64,000 nucleotides of DNA from Actinoallomurus sp040655075 (GTDB taxonomy: Bacteria; Actinomycetota; Actinomycetes; Streptosporangiales; Streptosporangiaceae), in contig NZ_JBFAJC010000022.1 in NCBI RefSeq assembly GCF_040655075.1, positions 1 through 64,000 of the forward strand, written 5' to 3'. Below the pieces are notes generated by a model, which ran no database searches, had not been told where the DNA came from, and was given only the letters and a program-made list of their open reading frames with translations. Every line of letters starts with the position of its first letter. The first letter of the stretch is position 1. Both the position numbers and the translations under genes were made by a program. Positions 34,269 to 42,348 of this stretch are shown piece after piece.

Positions 34269-35058
34269 GGCTGCTCGAACCGGCGCGTGTCGGGTCCGCG
34301 CGCTCGAGCTTGGTCCAGCCGGTCCAGCCTCGCTCCTTCAGCAACTCGATCAGTCGACGGGCCGGCGGCAAGGCGTCGAACGCCAGTGTGTCCATCAGCG
34401 TGACCAACGGTGGCTCGATGTCGGTGTCGTCGACGTAGTCCTCGCCCTGCTCGTCGGCCAGCTGCGCGATGTAGGCGGCCAGCTCGTCGGCCAGCTCGAC
34501 CAGACGTGAGTCGTCGTCGGCCTGGTCGAGAGCCCGGCCCAGGGTGAGGTAGAAGCCGATGAGCTGGGGATCGGCGAGCTGCTCCCGTTTGCGTGCCATC
34601 CACTCCGGGACTCGCTCGGGTGAGCGCGCGGCCAGCGGGATCCAGCCGTCGCGCTCGACCTGGACGATCCGCTCGTCGACGCCGAGTGCCCGAAGTCGGT
34701 CGAGGAACTCGACCACCTCCGGTGGCAACACCAGGTTGTCCCCGGCGGCGAGCCGAGCGATCCGCTCCCGGTGCCGCTGCCGCTCCCGGATTTCCGCATG
34801 GAGCCGTTCGTCGATGTCGGCGACCGCCGCGGCGAACTCCTCCTCGTCTGCCTGCAGCAGCTCCCGCACACGCGCCAGTGGCACGCCTGCCTCGGCGAGG
34901 GTCCGGATCTTGATCAGCTCGACCACGGCGGCGGCATCGTACCTCCGGTAGCCGGAGCGGTCCCGCTCCGGCTCCGGCAGCAGCCCCTTGGAGTGATAGT
35001 GCCGCACCGCGCGCACCGTGACTCTGGCGTACGACGCCAGCTCGCCGATGGTCAGCAT
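34252..35058 (-). CDS. MerR-family transcriptional regulator
   Basis: 268 aa. The N-terminal MerR winged helix is MLTIGELASYARVTVRAVRH, HSKGLLPEPERDRSGYRRYD, followed by a coiled-coil dimerisation helix (AAAVADIDERLHAEIRERQR). A long C-terminal region (about 130-268) is helical and probably binds an effector (TipAS-like in size). ATG 35058 follows GGGAGAG. It is 23 nt downstream of the alpha/beta hydrolase gene on the same strand, so the regulator and hydrolase form a likely operon. The 3' end overlaps the convergent antiporter by 17 bp. Confidence 0.9.
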   Translation of the reverse strand: MLTIGELASYARVTVRAVRHYHSKGLLPEPERDRSGYRRYDAAAVVELIKIRTLAEAGVPLARVRELLQADEEEFAAAVADIDERLHAEIRERQRHRERIARLAAGDNLVLPPEVVEFLDRLRALGVDERIVQVERDGWIPLAARSPERVPEWMARKREQLADPQLIGFYLTLGRALDQADDDSRLVELADELAAYIAQLADEQGEDYVDDTDIEPPLVTLMDTLAFDALPPARRLIELLKERGWTGWTKLERADPTRAGSSSLRSAR

Positions 35059-35081
35059 CGGACCACTCTCCCAGGAGCTGT

Positions 35082-35918
35082 TCAAGAAGTGGCCTGGCCG
35101 GCCGGGCCTTGTGGTCTCCGGATGATCTGGGCGATCTCCGGGGCGTGCGTGAAGACCAGCCGGTGATCGGCGTCGAGCCAGGACGTGGAGACGTGCGGCT
35201 GCTCGCGGACGAGCCGCTCGACGCCGGCACGCCAGTTCTGGTTGTACCGCGTCGTACGCCGATCGCCGCTGTCGCCGGCCATCGAGGTCGACATGATCAT
35301 GCTGATGGGCCGGTCGATCTTCCGGTACCGGTCGAGGATCCCGGACCGAACAACATCGATCTCGACATTCAGGTCGAGGATCTCCTGGGCGGTGAGCAAC
35401 ACCTGACACGCGGTGCCCCGCAGGGCCTCATGCCGGGTCGCCAGGTCCTCCCACATCGCGCGGAACTCCGGCAGGTCGGCCTCGGTGATGAACGGTTCGG
35501 GCACCGGGTTCGCCCCGTCGATGAGTACGAGTTCGGCGACGGTGCCGGGATGCTCGGTGGCATAGTGCACGGCCAGGTCCGCGCCCAGCGAGTAGCCCAC
35601 GAGCACGGGCGGTGAGGGCAGGCCGAGGCGTGCCGGCTCCGCCAGCACGGCGGTGAGATCGCCGAGGAACGCCTCGAAGGAGTACCGGTCGGCGGCCGAG
35701 GCGAGGCCATGGCCCCGCAGGTCGAAGGTCACCACGTCGTGGTCGCGCCGCAGCAGCTCCGTCAGCTCGCGCAGGTCGGCCTGTGTCGAGTTCAGTCCAG
35801 GGCACAGGACCAGCGGTCGTCCCCGGCCGCCGCGGGACACCGGGATCGTGACGCCGTCGTGGTGGACCGTGAAGTGCCGCATCGTCCTGTCGCCGCTCTC
35901 ATCGGCTTTCGTGGTCAT
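35082..35918 (-). CDS. alpha/beta hydrolase
   Basis: About 278 aa. Alpha/beta-hydrolase fold with the oxyanion region VLCPGLNSTQADL, DLRGHGLASA, the nucleophile elbow GYSLGAD (Ser) and a final His in LDADHRLVFTHAPEI. No signal peptide. The start is uncertain: ATG 35918 is preferred, ATG 35882 (MRHFTVHHDG) is possible. It precedes the MerR gene. The substrate is unknown. The candidate KdpE box at 35975-35996 lies in its upstream region, shared with the divergent genes. Confidence 0.88.
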   Translation of the reverse strand: MTTKADESGDRTMRHFTVHHDGVTIPVSRGGRGRPLVLCPGLNSTQADLRELTELLRRDHDVVTFDLRGHGLASAADRYSFEAFLGDLTAVLAEPARLGLPSPPVLVGYSLGADLAVHYATEHPGTVAELVLIDGANPVPEPFITEADLPEFRAMWEDLATRHEALRGTACQVLLTAQEILDLNVEIDVVRSGILDRYRKIDRPISMIMSTSMAGDSGDRRTTRYNQNWRAGVERLVREQPHVSTSWLDADHRLVFTHAPEIAQIIRRPQGPAGQATS

Positions 35919-35974
35919 GCCAACGATGCTGAGAGGTTGCCCCTGCGTCAGGGTCAACCGTCGCGGGATTCGGA

Positions 35975-35996
35975 CATTAAGGCGACGTTAGGGATG
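35975..35996 (+). promoter_or_regulatory. candidate KdpE operator in divergent promoter
   Basis: CATTAAGGCGA (35975) followed by CGTTAGGGATG (35986), the same 11-bp direct repeat seen upstream of kdp. It lies between the hydrolase-MerR pair (minus) and the SAV_915-like/AsnC/lysA-like operon (plus); orientation matches the plus-strand genes. Confidence 0.55.
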
Positions 35997-36094
35997 ACAT
36001 CCCCCATGTGCGGATCCCGTAGCGGGACCTCACATCGCCTCTTCCTGGGCCTACCGTGAGGTCGTCGGCTGCTTGTGAAAGAAAGCACAAGGTT

Positions 36095-36418
36095 ATGGAA
36101 GAGTTCAATGAGTCCCCTGATCCGCTCTTCGTCCCGGTCCGCCGTTCCTCGGCGGGCACGTTGACGCCGTTGACCGCGCGGCTTCCCGCCGGCCCGCGTG
36201 TCGGGGTGGCCTTCACCGGTCTGGCGGCCCTGCGAGCGGCTTCCGGGCCGGCGCAGGAATGGATCCGGCTGAGCGAGCACGCTCTGCGCGGTCTCCTGTC
36301 CCCGCTGGGGATCGATCGGATCCAGCTCGACCCGATGCTGGTCGCCGCCGACGTCAACCGGCCGACGCCGGTGCGGAACGTCCCCAGGCCGGCGACGGCG
36401 CAGGCGGTGGACCGATGA
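36095..36418 (+). CDS. small SAV_915-like protein
   Basis: 107 aa from ATG 36095 (AAGG just upstream); a GTG at 36056 would add 13 residues. Sequence features: DPLFVPVRRSSAGTLTPLTA, then RVGVAFTGLAALRAASGPAQ and WIRLSEHALRGLLSPLGIDR, with a hydrophilic tail. The pattern resembles the actinobacterial SAV_915/SseB-like small proteins; this is a moderate-confidence family call. Its stop overlaps the next start (ATGA), so it is coupled to the AsnC-like gene. Confidence 0.6.
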   Translation: MEEFNESPDPLFVPVRRSSAGTLTPLTARLPAGPRVGVAFTGLAALRAASGPAQEWIRLSEHALRGLLSPLGIDRIQLDPMLVAADVNRPTPVRNVPRPATAQAVDR

Positions 36419-36675
36419 CCGCCGGGCTGCAGGCCGTGGCGGTGATCGCCATCGTCCGGGTCCGCATGGCGGACCAGGTGCCGCCGGAGTCGTTCGAGAC
36501 CTGGCTGCGCGACCGGCCGGCCGTACGGGGCGTCTGGTCGCTCAGCGGCGACTGCGACTACGAGATCCGCCTCACCACGGCGAGTCTCGACGAGCTCAAC
36601 GCGGAACTGCGCGCCCTGCGCCACCGGGGCGCCGAACAGACCAGCACCTGCCTGCTGCTGCGCGAGATCCTTTAG
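36415..36675 (+). CDS. stand-alone Lrp/AsnC ligand-binding domain protein
   Basis: 86 aa. LQAVAVIAIVRVRMADQVPP and VWSLSGDCDYEIRLTTASLD followed by CLLLREIL are the RAM/AsnC C-terminal ligand-binding domain. The usual N-terminal HTH is absent, so it cannot bind DNA alone; such stand-alone domains may oligomerise and bind amino acids or partner with full Lrp proteins. ATG 36415 overlaps the preceding stop. It sits directly before a PLP decarboxylase of the LysA family, so amino-acid sensing linked to that enzyme is an inference. Confidence 0.82.
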   Translation: MTAGLQAVAVIAIVRVRMADQVPPESFETWLRDRPAVRGVWSLSGDCDYEIRLTTASLDELNAELRALRHRGAEQTSTCLLLREIL

Positions 36676-36687
36676 GAGGGGAATCCG

Positions 36688-38013
36688 ATGGTTCTGACCC
36701 GGGAACGGAGCACGCTCGACCACGCGATCTGGCCGGCGACGGCACGGGCCACCCCGGACGGCGACGTCATGGTCGGCGGCGTGCGGCTGAGCGACATCGC
36801 CGAGCGATACGGCAGCCCGGTCCACGTCATGGACGAACTCGACGTACGGCAACGCTGCCGGGACTTCCGCCACGCGTTCCCGGACGCCGAGATCGCCTAC
36901 GCCGGCAAGGCCTTCCTGTGCCGCGCCATGGCCCGGTGGATCGCCGAGGAAGGGCTCGCGCTCGACGTCTGCTCGGCCGGCGAACTCGCCGTGGCGCGAT
37001 CGGCGCGGTTCCCGGCGGAGCGGATCCTCATGCACGGCAACGGCAAGACCCCGGAGGACCTGCGAGCCGCCCTGTCGTACGGCGTGAGCCGCATCGTCGT
37101 CGACTGTCCCTCCGAGATCACCCGGCTGGCCGCCCTCACCGGCCGGGACGGGCCCGCCCAGCAGGTGCTGATCCGTGTGACCCCTGGTGTGGACGGGAAG
37201 ACCCACCCGGCCGTGGCGACCGGCGGCGAGGAGCAGAAATTCGGCTTCTCCCTGGCGTCCGGCGCCGCCGCCGAAGCCGTGCGCCGGGTCCTCGCCCAGC
37301 CCGCACTCGCCCTGACCGGCCTGCACTGCCACATCGGATCGCAGATCACCGGCATCACCGCCTACCAGCAGGCCGCCCGCCGGATGGCGAGCCTGCTCGC
37401 GGCCGCACGGGACGAACACGGCGTGGTGCTGCCCCACCTCGATCTGGGCGGCGGCTTCGCCGTACCGTACCTGCAGGGCGAACACGGCCTCGACCCGCGC
37501 ACCCTGGCCGAACCCCTGATCACCGCGCTCCGGTCGGCCTGCGACTCCCACCGGCTCCCCCTGCCACGGGTCACCCTCGAACCGGGCCGTGCCATCAGCG
37601 CCCGCGCGGGCGTCACCCTCTACCGGGTTCTCGGGGTCAAGCACACCGCGGCCGGCCGTGTCTTCGTCACCGTCAACGGCGGCATGAGCGACAACCCGCG
37701 GCCGAGCCTGTACGGCGCCCGCTACTCGATACGGCTGGTCGGCCGGCGCGCCGCTCCAGGGCACCGATTCGTCACCGTCGCCGGACGGCACTGCGAGGCG
37801 GGCGACGTGCTCGTCGAGGACGCGGAGCTCCCGGCGGACCTGCGCCCGGGAGACCTGCTCGCCAGCGCCTCCACGGGCGCCTACCACCACTCCATGGCCT
37901 CCAACTACAACCTGGTTCCCAGGCCACCCGTCGTCGGCGTGCGGGCCGGAGAGAGCCGCCTGCTGATCCGCCGCGAGACCGAGACGGACCTCCTCGTCCG
38001 CGACGTCGGCTGA
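36688..38013 (+). CDS. lysA: diaminopimelate decarboxylase-family enzyme
   Basis: 441-aa fold-III PLP decarboxylase. The Schiff-base Lys is Lys74 in AYAGKAFLC. Other motifs are GLALDVCSAGELAVA, EQKFGFSL, LTGLHCHIGSQI, DLGGGFAVPY, EPGRAISARAG and the catalytic GRHCEAGDVL with GAYHHSMASNYN. These fit meso-diaminopimelate decarboxylase, which makes lysine. The linkage to a SAV_915-like protein and an AsnC domain outside any lysine operon suggests a second, accessory copy or a related substrate. ATG 36688 follows AGGAGGGGAATCCG. Confidence 0.88.
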   Translation: MVLTRERSTLDHAIWPATARATPDGDVMVGGVRLSDIAERYGSPVHVMDELDVRQRCRDFRHAFPDAEIAYAGKAFLCRAMARWIAEEGLALDVCSAGELAVARSARFPAERILMHGNGKTPEDLRAALSYGVSRIVVDCPSEITRLAALTGRDGPAQQVLIRVTPGVDGKTHPAVATGGEEQKFGFSLASGAAAEAVRRVLAQPALALTGLHCHIGSQITGITAYQQAARRMASLLAAARDEHGVVLPHLDLGGGFAVPYLQGEHGLDPRTLAEPLITALRSACDSHRLPLPRVTLEPGRAISARAGVTLYRVLGVKHTAAGRVFVTVNGGMSDNPRPSLYGARYSIRLVGRRAAPGHRFVTVAGRHCEAGDVLVEDAELPADLRPGDLLASASTGAYHHSMASNYNLVPRPPVVGVRAGESRLLIRRETETDLLVRDVG

Positions 38014-38257
38014 GCGCGAGGCACCGGCCGACAGGGCGCCGACGGCTTCACATCACCATTGATGTTAGGAATCTGTCAAGAATTTAGTTGCAAACGTCAT
38101 GGCCGCGTACCAGCGCCTTTTGCGGCAACCGAACGGCTCATAGTCTTTGTCGTCCACCCTGGATTTCCGGTGGCAACGGACGGCGCACGACAGGCGCGCG
38201 AAAGGTAACAGCCGTACTCTCCGTGCAGCCGCTCGACGAACGTGGACAGGAGGCGTC

Positions 38258-38710
38258 GTGGAACTGCCCGACGTGGGCAAGGTGTTCGGCCTGGACATTG
38301 CCGGCCTGGCCGACCAGGCTCAGGATCAGGCGTCGAAAGCGGCTGAACTGCAGCGCCGGATTTCCGGTCTGGTCGGACACGCCGAGACCGCCGACGGCAG
38401 GATACGACTTTCGTTCTCTCCCGACGAAGGGCTGTCGGAGCTGCGCATCGACCCGCGCGCGATGAGGCTCGGTTCGGAAGAACTGGCCGAGACCATCCGG
38501 GAGCTCACGCGGCAGGCCATGCGCGACCTCGCGGGGCGAAAGCAGGAAGCGGCCCGTGAGCTGTTCGGTATCGACTTCGAGCCCGAGGCGGCCAAGCCGG
38601 ATCCGGAGGCGATGCGGCGGGCGCTGCACGGAGTGTCCGCGGTCGTCGAGTCCACCGGACAGGAGATGCTGACCCTCGTGGAACGGCTGCGCCGCGGCGT
38701 CGAGCGCTGA
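38258..38710 (+). CDS. YbaB/EbfC-like protein
   Basis: 150 aa. A helical N-terminus (GLADQAQDQASKAAELQRRI), then a beta region GRIRLSFSPDEGLSELRIDP and a helix with TRQAMRDLAGRKQ, the layout of YbaB/EbfC nucleoid-associated proteins and of their type VII secretion-associated relatives in actinobacteria. GTG 38258 follows ACAGGAGGCGTC. The next gene starts 34 nt downstream and WXG100-like genes are convergent just beyond, supporting the secretion-associated subgroup. The 244-bp region upstream holds AT-rich sequence at about 38060-38095 that may be its promoter. Confidence 0.75.
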   Translation: MELPDVGKVFGLDIAGLADQAQDQASKAAELQRRISGLVGHAETADGRIRLSFSPDEGLSELRIDPRAMRLGSEELAETIRELTRQAMRDLAGRKQEAARELFGIDFEPEAAKPDPEAMRRALHGVSAVVESTGQEMLTLVERLRRGVER

Positions 38711-38744
38711 GCCGTCCCACATCGACCCGGCCCCGGGAGGCTCG

Positions 38745-39341
38745 GTGAGTGAGCTGCTGGCGAGCGCTGTCGTCGACGTGAACGGATCCAACCGTGCCTC
38801 GGAGCTGGAGGGGACCCTGTTCGACGGAAACGGCACGGTGCTGGCCACCGTCGACGAGCCGGGGCTGTCGCGATGGCAACGGGTGTACCGCGCCGGCTAC
38901 ACGTTCGCCAATCGGAAGCAGGGGGTGCGGCCGCTGGGACATCGGCTGGAGGTTCGGGGGGCGGCCGGCGAGCCGCTGTTCTCGATCGCCGATGCCCGCC
39001 GGATCGGTCCGTCCCGGCGGCGGATCCGCGTCCTCGGACCGGACGGCTCGCCGGTGGGAGCGGCCGAGCAGGCGTGGCGTAACCCCATCCGGGGTCGCTT
39101 CCGGCTGGTCGACGCGCATCGAGGCGCGCTCGGCGAGCTACGGCCATTGGGACGGTTGGCGCTGCGGTACTCCGTCGTCGACTCCGGTGGCGTCGAAGTC
39201 GCGCAGATCAGCCGGATCCCGGTCACCACGCCGCAGGGCGGCGGCGCGCCCAGCCGATGCCATGTCACGTTCGGCGATGTGTCCGACCCGCTGCGCGTCG
39301 TCGTCCTTGGATGCGCCATCGCCCTACAGCTGATGGTGTGA
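38745..39341 (+). CDS. hypothetical protein, Tubby C-terminal/LURP-like fold suspected
   Basis: 198 aa from GTG 38745 (CCGGGAGG upstream). Repeating beta strands such as LEGTLFDGNGTVLATV, LEVRGAAGEPLFSIADARR, RRIRVLGPDGSPVG and a hydrophobic C-terminal helix (LRVVVLGCAIALQLMV) recall the LURP-one/scramblase-like beta barrel with a central helix. The assignment is a visual inference. It is co-directional with the YbaB-like gene and convergent with the WXG100-like gene. Confidence 0.6.
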   Translation: MSELLASAVVDVNGSNRASELEGTLFDGNGTVLATVDEPGLSRWQRVYRAGYTFANRKQGVRPLGHRLEVRGAAGEPLFSIADARRIGPSRRRIRVLGPDGSPVGAAEQAWRNPIRGRFRLVDAHRGALGELRPLGRLALRYSVVDSGGVEVAQISRIPVTTPQGGGAPSRCHVTFGDVSDPLRVVVLGCAIALQLMV

Positions 39342-39364
39342 ATCAGCGCTCTCAGGCGTAGGTG

Positions 39365-40243
39365 TCATCGATTCCATCGACCGTCGTCATAGTCGCCAAG
39401 TCGATCGCGGAGATTGTCGCTGATGTTTCCGGAGGTCAACGACAGGTCTCCGCCCCACGTCGTCGCATTTCCCCATGCTCCCGCCGTTCGCGGGAACGTG
39501 CGGGGCGTGAAGCCGAATTTCTCGAAGGGCCACTTGGCGCCGTTCATGAGCGACTTGTTGAGGTCGCGCTCCAGGCGGGAGAGAGTCCCCGACAGGAGGT
39601 TGTCGACACTGTCGAGGGCGCCGTGCAGGAGGTCGCCCAGCACCTTGTCGTTGCCGTTGAACAGCTGTCCGCCGACGTCCACGGCCATGCCCGCGCCGAC
39701 GACGCCGGCGAGCCCCTTGGCGATGCGCTCTTCGAGCGTGTCGAGCCGGTCCAGGTAGGTGAAGCACGTCACGGCGGCCTGGGACGCGGTCGCCTCGGCG
39801 GCGGCGACGGTGAACAGGCCGGCCATCGCCAGGAGAACGTACGCCATGTTCCAGAGCATGACGGCCGCGATGATCACCATGAGCGTGATGAGGATGAAGA
39901 GCATCGCCGCGAGGATGAACATGGCCACTGCCACGACCGTCGCCATGGCCATCTCGAATGCGATCTGCGCCTCGTAGTCTTCCATCTTGCGCTCGAAGGC
40001 GGCTCGGTCGTCGCCCTTCCATTCCTCGGGCGTGAGTCCGGCGACCGTGCTGCGCACGGTGTTCCTGGCATCGCTGAGGTCATCGCGTATGCCCCACCAC
40101 TTCTTCGCGCTGTCGAGTATCGCCTCCGGATCGCACTGGTCCTCGAACATCTCGGCCACCAGCGGCCATGCCGCGGGAATGACGAAGGCCGCGGCCGTGA
40201 CGGCGCTCAGTGCGCTCCCGGCGGCCAGTGAACTCGTACTCAC
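39365..40243 (-). CDS. WXG100-like protein with long hydrophobic region
   Basis: 292 aa. The N-terminal ~90 residues resemble a WXG100 helical hairpin (AKKWWGIRDDLSDARNTVRS, LTPEEWKGDDRAAFERKMED with W-x-G at the turn). A long hydrophobic stretch at about 98-155 (MATVVAVAMFILAAMLFILI) and a polar C-terminal domain with GLAGVVGAGMAVDVGGQLF and LSGTLSRLERDLNKSLMNG follow. GTG 40243 has GGGGGAA upstream. This is the architecture of large WXG/LXG-type effectors or membrane-inserting secreted proteins. The 108-aa gene just upstream (22 nt gap) is the likely partner. No ESX core genes are in the window. Confidence 0.7.
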   Translation of the reverse strand: MSTSSLAAGSALSAVTAAAFVIPAAWPLVAEMFEDQCDPEAILDSAKKWWGIRDDLSDARNTVRSTVAGLTPEEWKGDDRAAFERKMEDYEAQIAFEMAMATVVAVAMFILAAMLFILITLMVIIAAVMLWNMAYVLLAMAGLFTVAAAEATASQAAVTCFTYLDRLDTLEERIAKGLAGVVGAGMAVDVGGQLFNGNDKVLGDLLHGALDSVDNLLSGTLSRLERDLNKSLMNGAKWPFEKFGFTPRTFPRTAGAWGNATTWGGDLSLTSGNISDNLRDRLGDYDDGRWNR

Positions 40244-40265
40244 CGGCGATTCCCCCGTTCTCCCG

Positions 40266-40592
40266 TCATATTGATCTGATGGTGCTCTTGTCCTCGGCGG
40301 CGGCCCAGGCGGCACCCGACAGGCAGAGCCTCTGGTGGATCTGCGCGAGGTGGTTCCTCTTCGTTTTGAGCTCCTCTTCCATGAACTCGACCGCCTCCAC
40401 ATAGGCCACCGCGAACTCGTAGCAGGTCGAGGTGAACAGGCCCTGCTCGGTAGCCCGCACCACCGGGATATCGCTCGACGCATGCTCGAAATAGGTGCCG
40501 ACGTTGAATTCCAGGTCCCGGCCGAGCCGACAAAGCCGTTCCGGCTCAGCGGCCACGTCGTACCCACTCCCCGAATTCGGATCCGGACTCAC
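40266..40592 (-). CDS. small WXG100-superfamily-like partner protein
   Basis: 108 aa, helical, starting MSPDPNSGSGYDVAAEPERL with RLGRDLEFNVGTYFEHASSD and YVEAVEFMEEELKTKRNHLA. GTG 40592 follows GGGGGTTG. Placement directly upstream of the WXG100-like protein suggests a heterodimer partner or chaperone for type VII export. The direct signature is weak. Confidence 0.6.
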   Translation of the reverse strand: MSPDPNSGSGYDVAAEPERLCRLGRDLEFNVGTYFEHASSDIPVVRATEQGLFTSTCYEFAVAYVEAVEFMEEELKTKRNHLAQIHQRLCLSGAAWAAAEDKSTIRSI

Positions 40593-40697
40593 GGTGCAAC
40601 CCCCTGATTCACCCCGAAATGTGACGAGGTAAACGATATTGCAATTGCGGGTCCCGGAGCGCGGCGTGTGGCGCTAAGGATCCGTGAAATTAATGCA

Positions 40698-42185
40698 TCA
40701 CCGGTATTCGGCGAGACGCGGGCGTACGCCGGCGAACGCGATGCCCGCCACGCCGAGCGCGACGGCCCAGGGGATGAGGCTCCAGCCGCTCAGGTCCTTC
40801 TCTCCGGCACGGATCGACGTGGCGAAGTGGGACCGGTTGAGGTCGATCAGCGCGGTCAGGTTCTTGTCGTACTGGTCGAAGTCGTAGTTGGAGTTTCCGG
40901 GCGTGTATGCCGTGTTGAACCGGATCGCGTCGTGGAGCCTGCCCCGGCCGGCCAGCGCCCGCATCGTCGAGTCGTCCTGCTGGTAGGTGAGGAACGCGGA
41001 CAGCGTCCGCTCGGCGAGGTCTCGTTCACCGGGGAAGGTGATGTTGCGGAACTCGGTCCCCAGGTATCCACCCCATCCGATGTCCGTGTGATCGGCGCCG
41101 TAGGCGTTCCACGCCTGGCGCAGCGCGGTCGGGTAGCCGGCCGGCGTGGTCACCGACGGCAGCGCCGCGAGTTGCTGGGTCTTGGCCAGGAACGCCTGTT
41201 CGTATTCCGGCCGGCGCGAGGGGTCGACCAGGTAACGGCTCTCGTCGGCGTTGGCGTCGTACCCGACCGCGCGCGCCTGCGAGAGCGCCAGAACGGAGTC
41301 GAAGGCGTCCTTCTTCGCCGCCCGCAGATGCCCGGCCGCGCCGGTGAGCGTGGTCACCCCCGCGACCAGCGTCATTCCGGTGACCAGCGTGGCGAGCAGC
41401 AGGAACGGATTGAACCGTCGCCGGAAACGACGGGTGAGCATGATCTGCAGCCCGATCAGCACGCCGATCAGGGCGGCGCCGGTCAGTGCGGTCAAGACCG
41501 CGGTCCGCACCGCTTGCGCGTGCTTCGCCTGGTAGGAGTGTTCCAGCGCGCCGGAGTTAGCCTCTGTCAGGCCGGCCGCGGCGGGCAGCAGTTGGTTCTT
41601 GAGTAGATCGGTGGCCTGCCGGTACAGCCCCAACGCGGTCGGCGACGGCCGGCCCGCCACGTGGTGGACGTCGCCGTCCACGAGGATGGCCTGGGCGGTC
41701 AGGGCCTCGTACCTGCCGAGGGCGTCCAGCACCGTGCGGATCGCCCGCTGCGCCGCGGGATCTCCGGCGCCGACGGCCGCGGCCTGCTGGAGGTCCGCGT
41801 CGGCCTGCCGGCGACGCTGCTCGTAGATGCCCAGCGCCTTGTCCCGGCCGACGCCGAGGTTCCGCTCGTCGCCGACCAGCAGCACGTTGGCGACCTGGGC
41901 GTCCATGTCGTTCAGCGCGAAGTAGGCGTCCGACGTCGCGACCACCTGCGGACCGGAGCGATGCCCGATGTCCCGCAGCCCGCCGCGTACCCCGGTGATC
42001 CCCTGCGTGACCACGGCGGCCAGGACCATGGCGAGGACCGCCACGGTGATGGTCAGCGCCCAGATCCGCTGCGGTGTCGTCGCCCGGGACCGTCGGCGCA
42101 CGGCCGGGTCGGGGCTTGATTCCCGGGCCTTGATCAGTGCCGGACCGCCCGACGTCACCACGCTCATCGCCTCATCGCCCGTCAT
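40698..42185 (-). CDS. double-sensor membrane protein without output domain
   Basis: 495 aa with four membrane segments: about 42-63, 222-243, 257-280 and 469-487. Between segments 1 and 2 and between 3 and 4 lie two extracellular helical domains of about 160 and 190 residues that look like four-helix-bundle (4HB_MCP-type) sensor modules (SDAYFALNDMDAQVANVLLV; KDAFDSVLALSQARAVGYDA). There is no HAMP, kinase, methyl-accepting or cyclase domain after either. ATG 42167 is an alternative start. A candidate KdpE operator lies at 42242-42291, oriented towards this gene. It may be an auxiliary sensor acting on a partner in trans. Confidence 0.8.
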   Translation of the reverse strand: MTGDEAMSVVTSGGPALIKARESSPDPAVRRRSRATTPQRIWALTITVAVLAMVLAAVVTQGITGVRGGLRDIGHRSGPQVVATSDAYFALNDMDAQVANVLLVGDERNLGVGRDKALGIYEQRRRQADADLQQAAAVGAGDPAAQRAIRTVLDALGRYEALTAQAILVDGDVHHVAGRPSPTALGLYRQATDLLKNQLLPAAAGLTEANSGALEHSYQAKHAQAVRTAVLTALTGAALIGVLIGLQIMLTRRFRRRFNPFLLLATLVTGMTLVAGVTTLTGAAGHLRAAKKDAFDSVLALSQARAVGYDANADESRYLVDPSRRPEYEQAFLAKTQQLAALPSVTTPAGYPTALRQAWNAYGADHTDIGWGGYLGTEFRNITFPGERDLAERTLSAFLTYQQDDSTMRALAGRGRLHDAIRFNTAYTPGNSNYDFDQYDKNLTALIDLNRSHFATSIRAGEKDLSGWSLIPWAVALGVAGIAFAGVRPRLAEYR

Positions 42186-42241
42186 GCCTGTGATGCGGAT
42201 ATGAAGCGATCTTCATGCCGGGCGTTCCCGGCCCGTCTCGT

Positions 42242-42291
42242 CCTAACGCGCCGGTACCGTCGGCGACGGATTTCTTAACGCTCCCTTAGCG
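42242..42291 (-). promoter_or_regulatory. candidate KdpE operator upstream of double-sensor gene
   Basis: On the minus strand CGCTAAGGGAG (from 42291) is followed directly by CGTTAAGAAAT (from 42280), an 11-bp repeat, and a third CGTTAGG from 42248, 32 bp (three turns minus one) further on. The gene starting at 42185 is downstream in this orientation. Confidence 0.6.
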
Positions 42292-42348
42292 CGCCGGCCA
42301 GCGGTCGCAGTCGGCGCCGGTGCTCCCGGGACTTCGGCCGATATCCCG

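Noticed and set aside
36918..38087. A 389-codon alternative-frame ORF over the lysA-like gene
   Set aside because: Arg/Pro-rich shadow frame; the catalytic motifs are in the 36688 frame.
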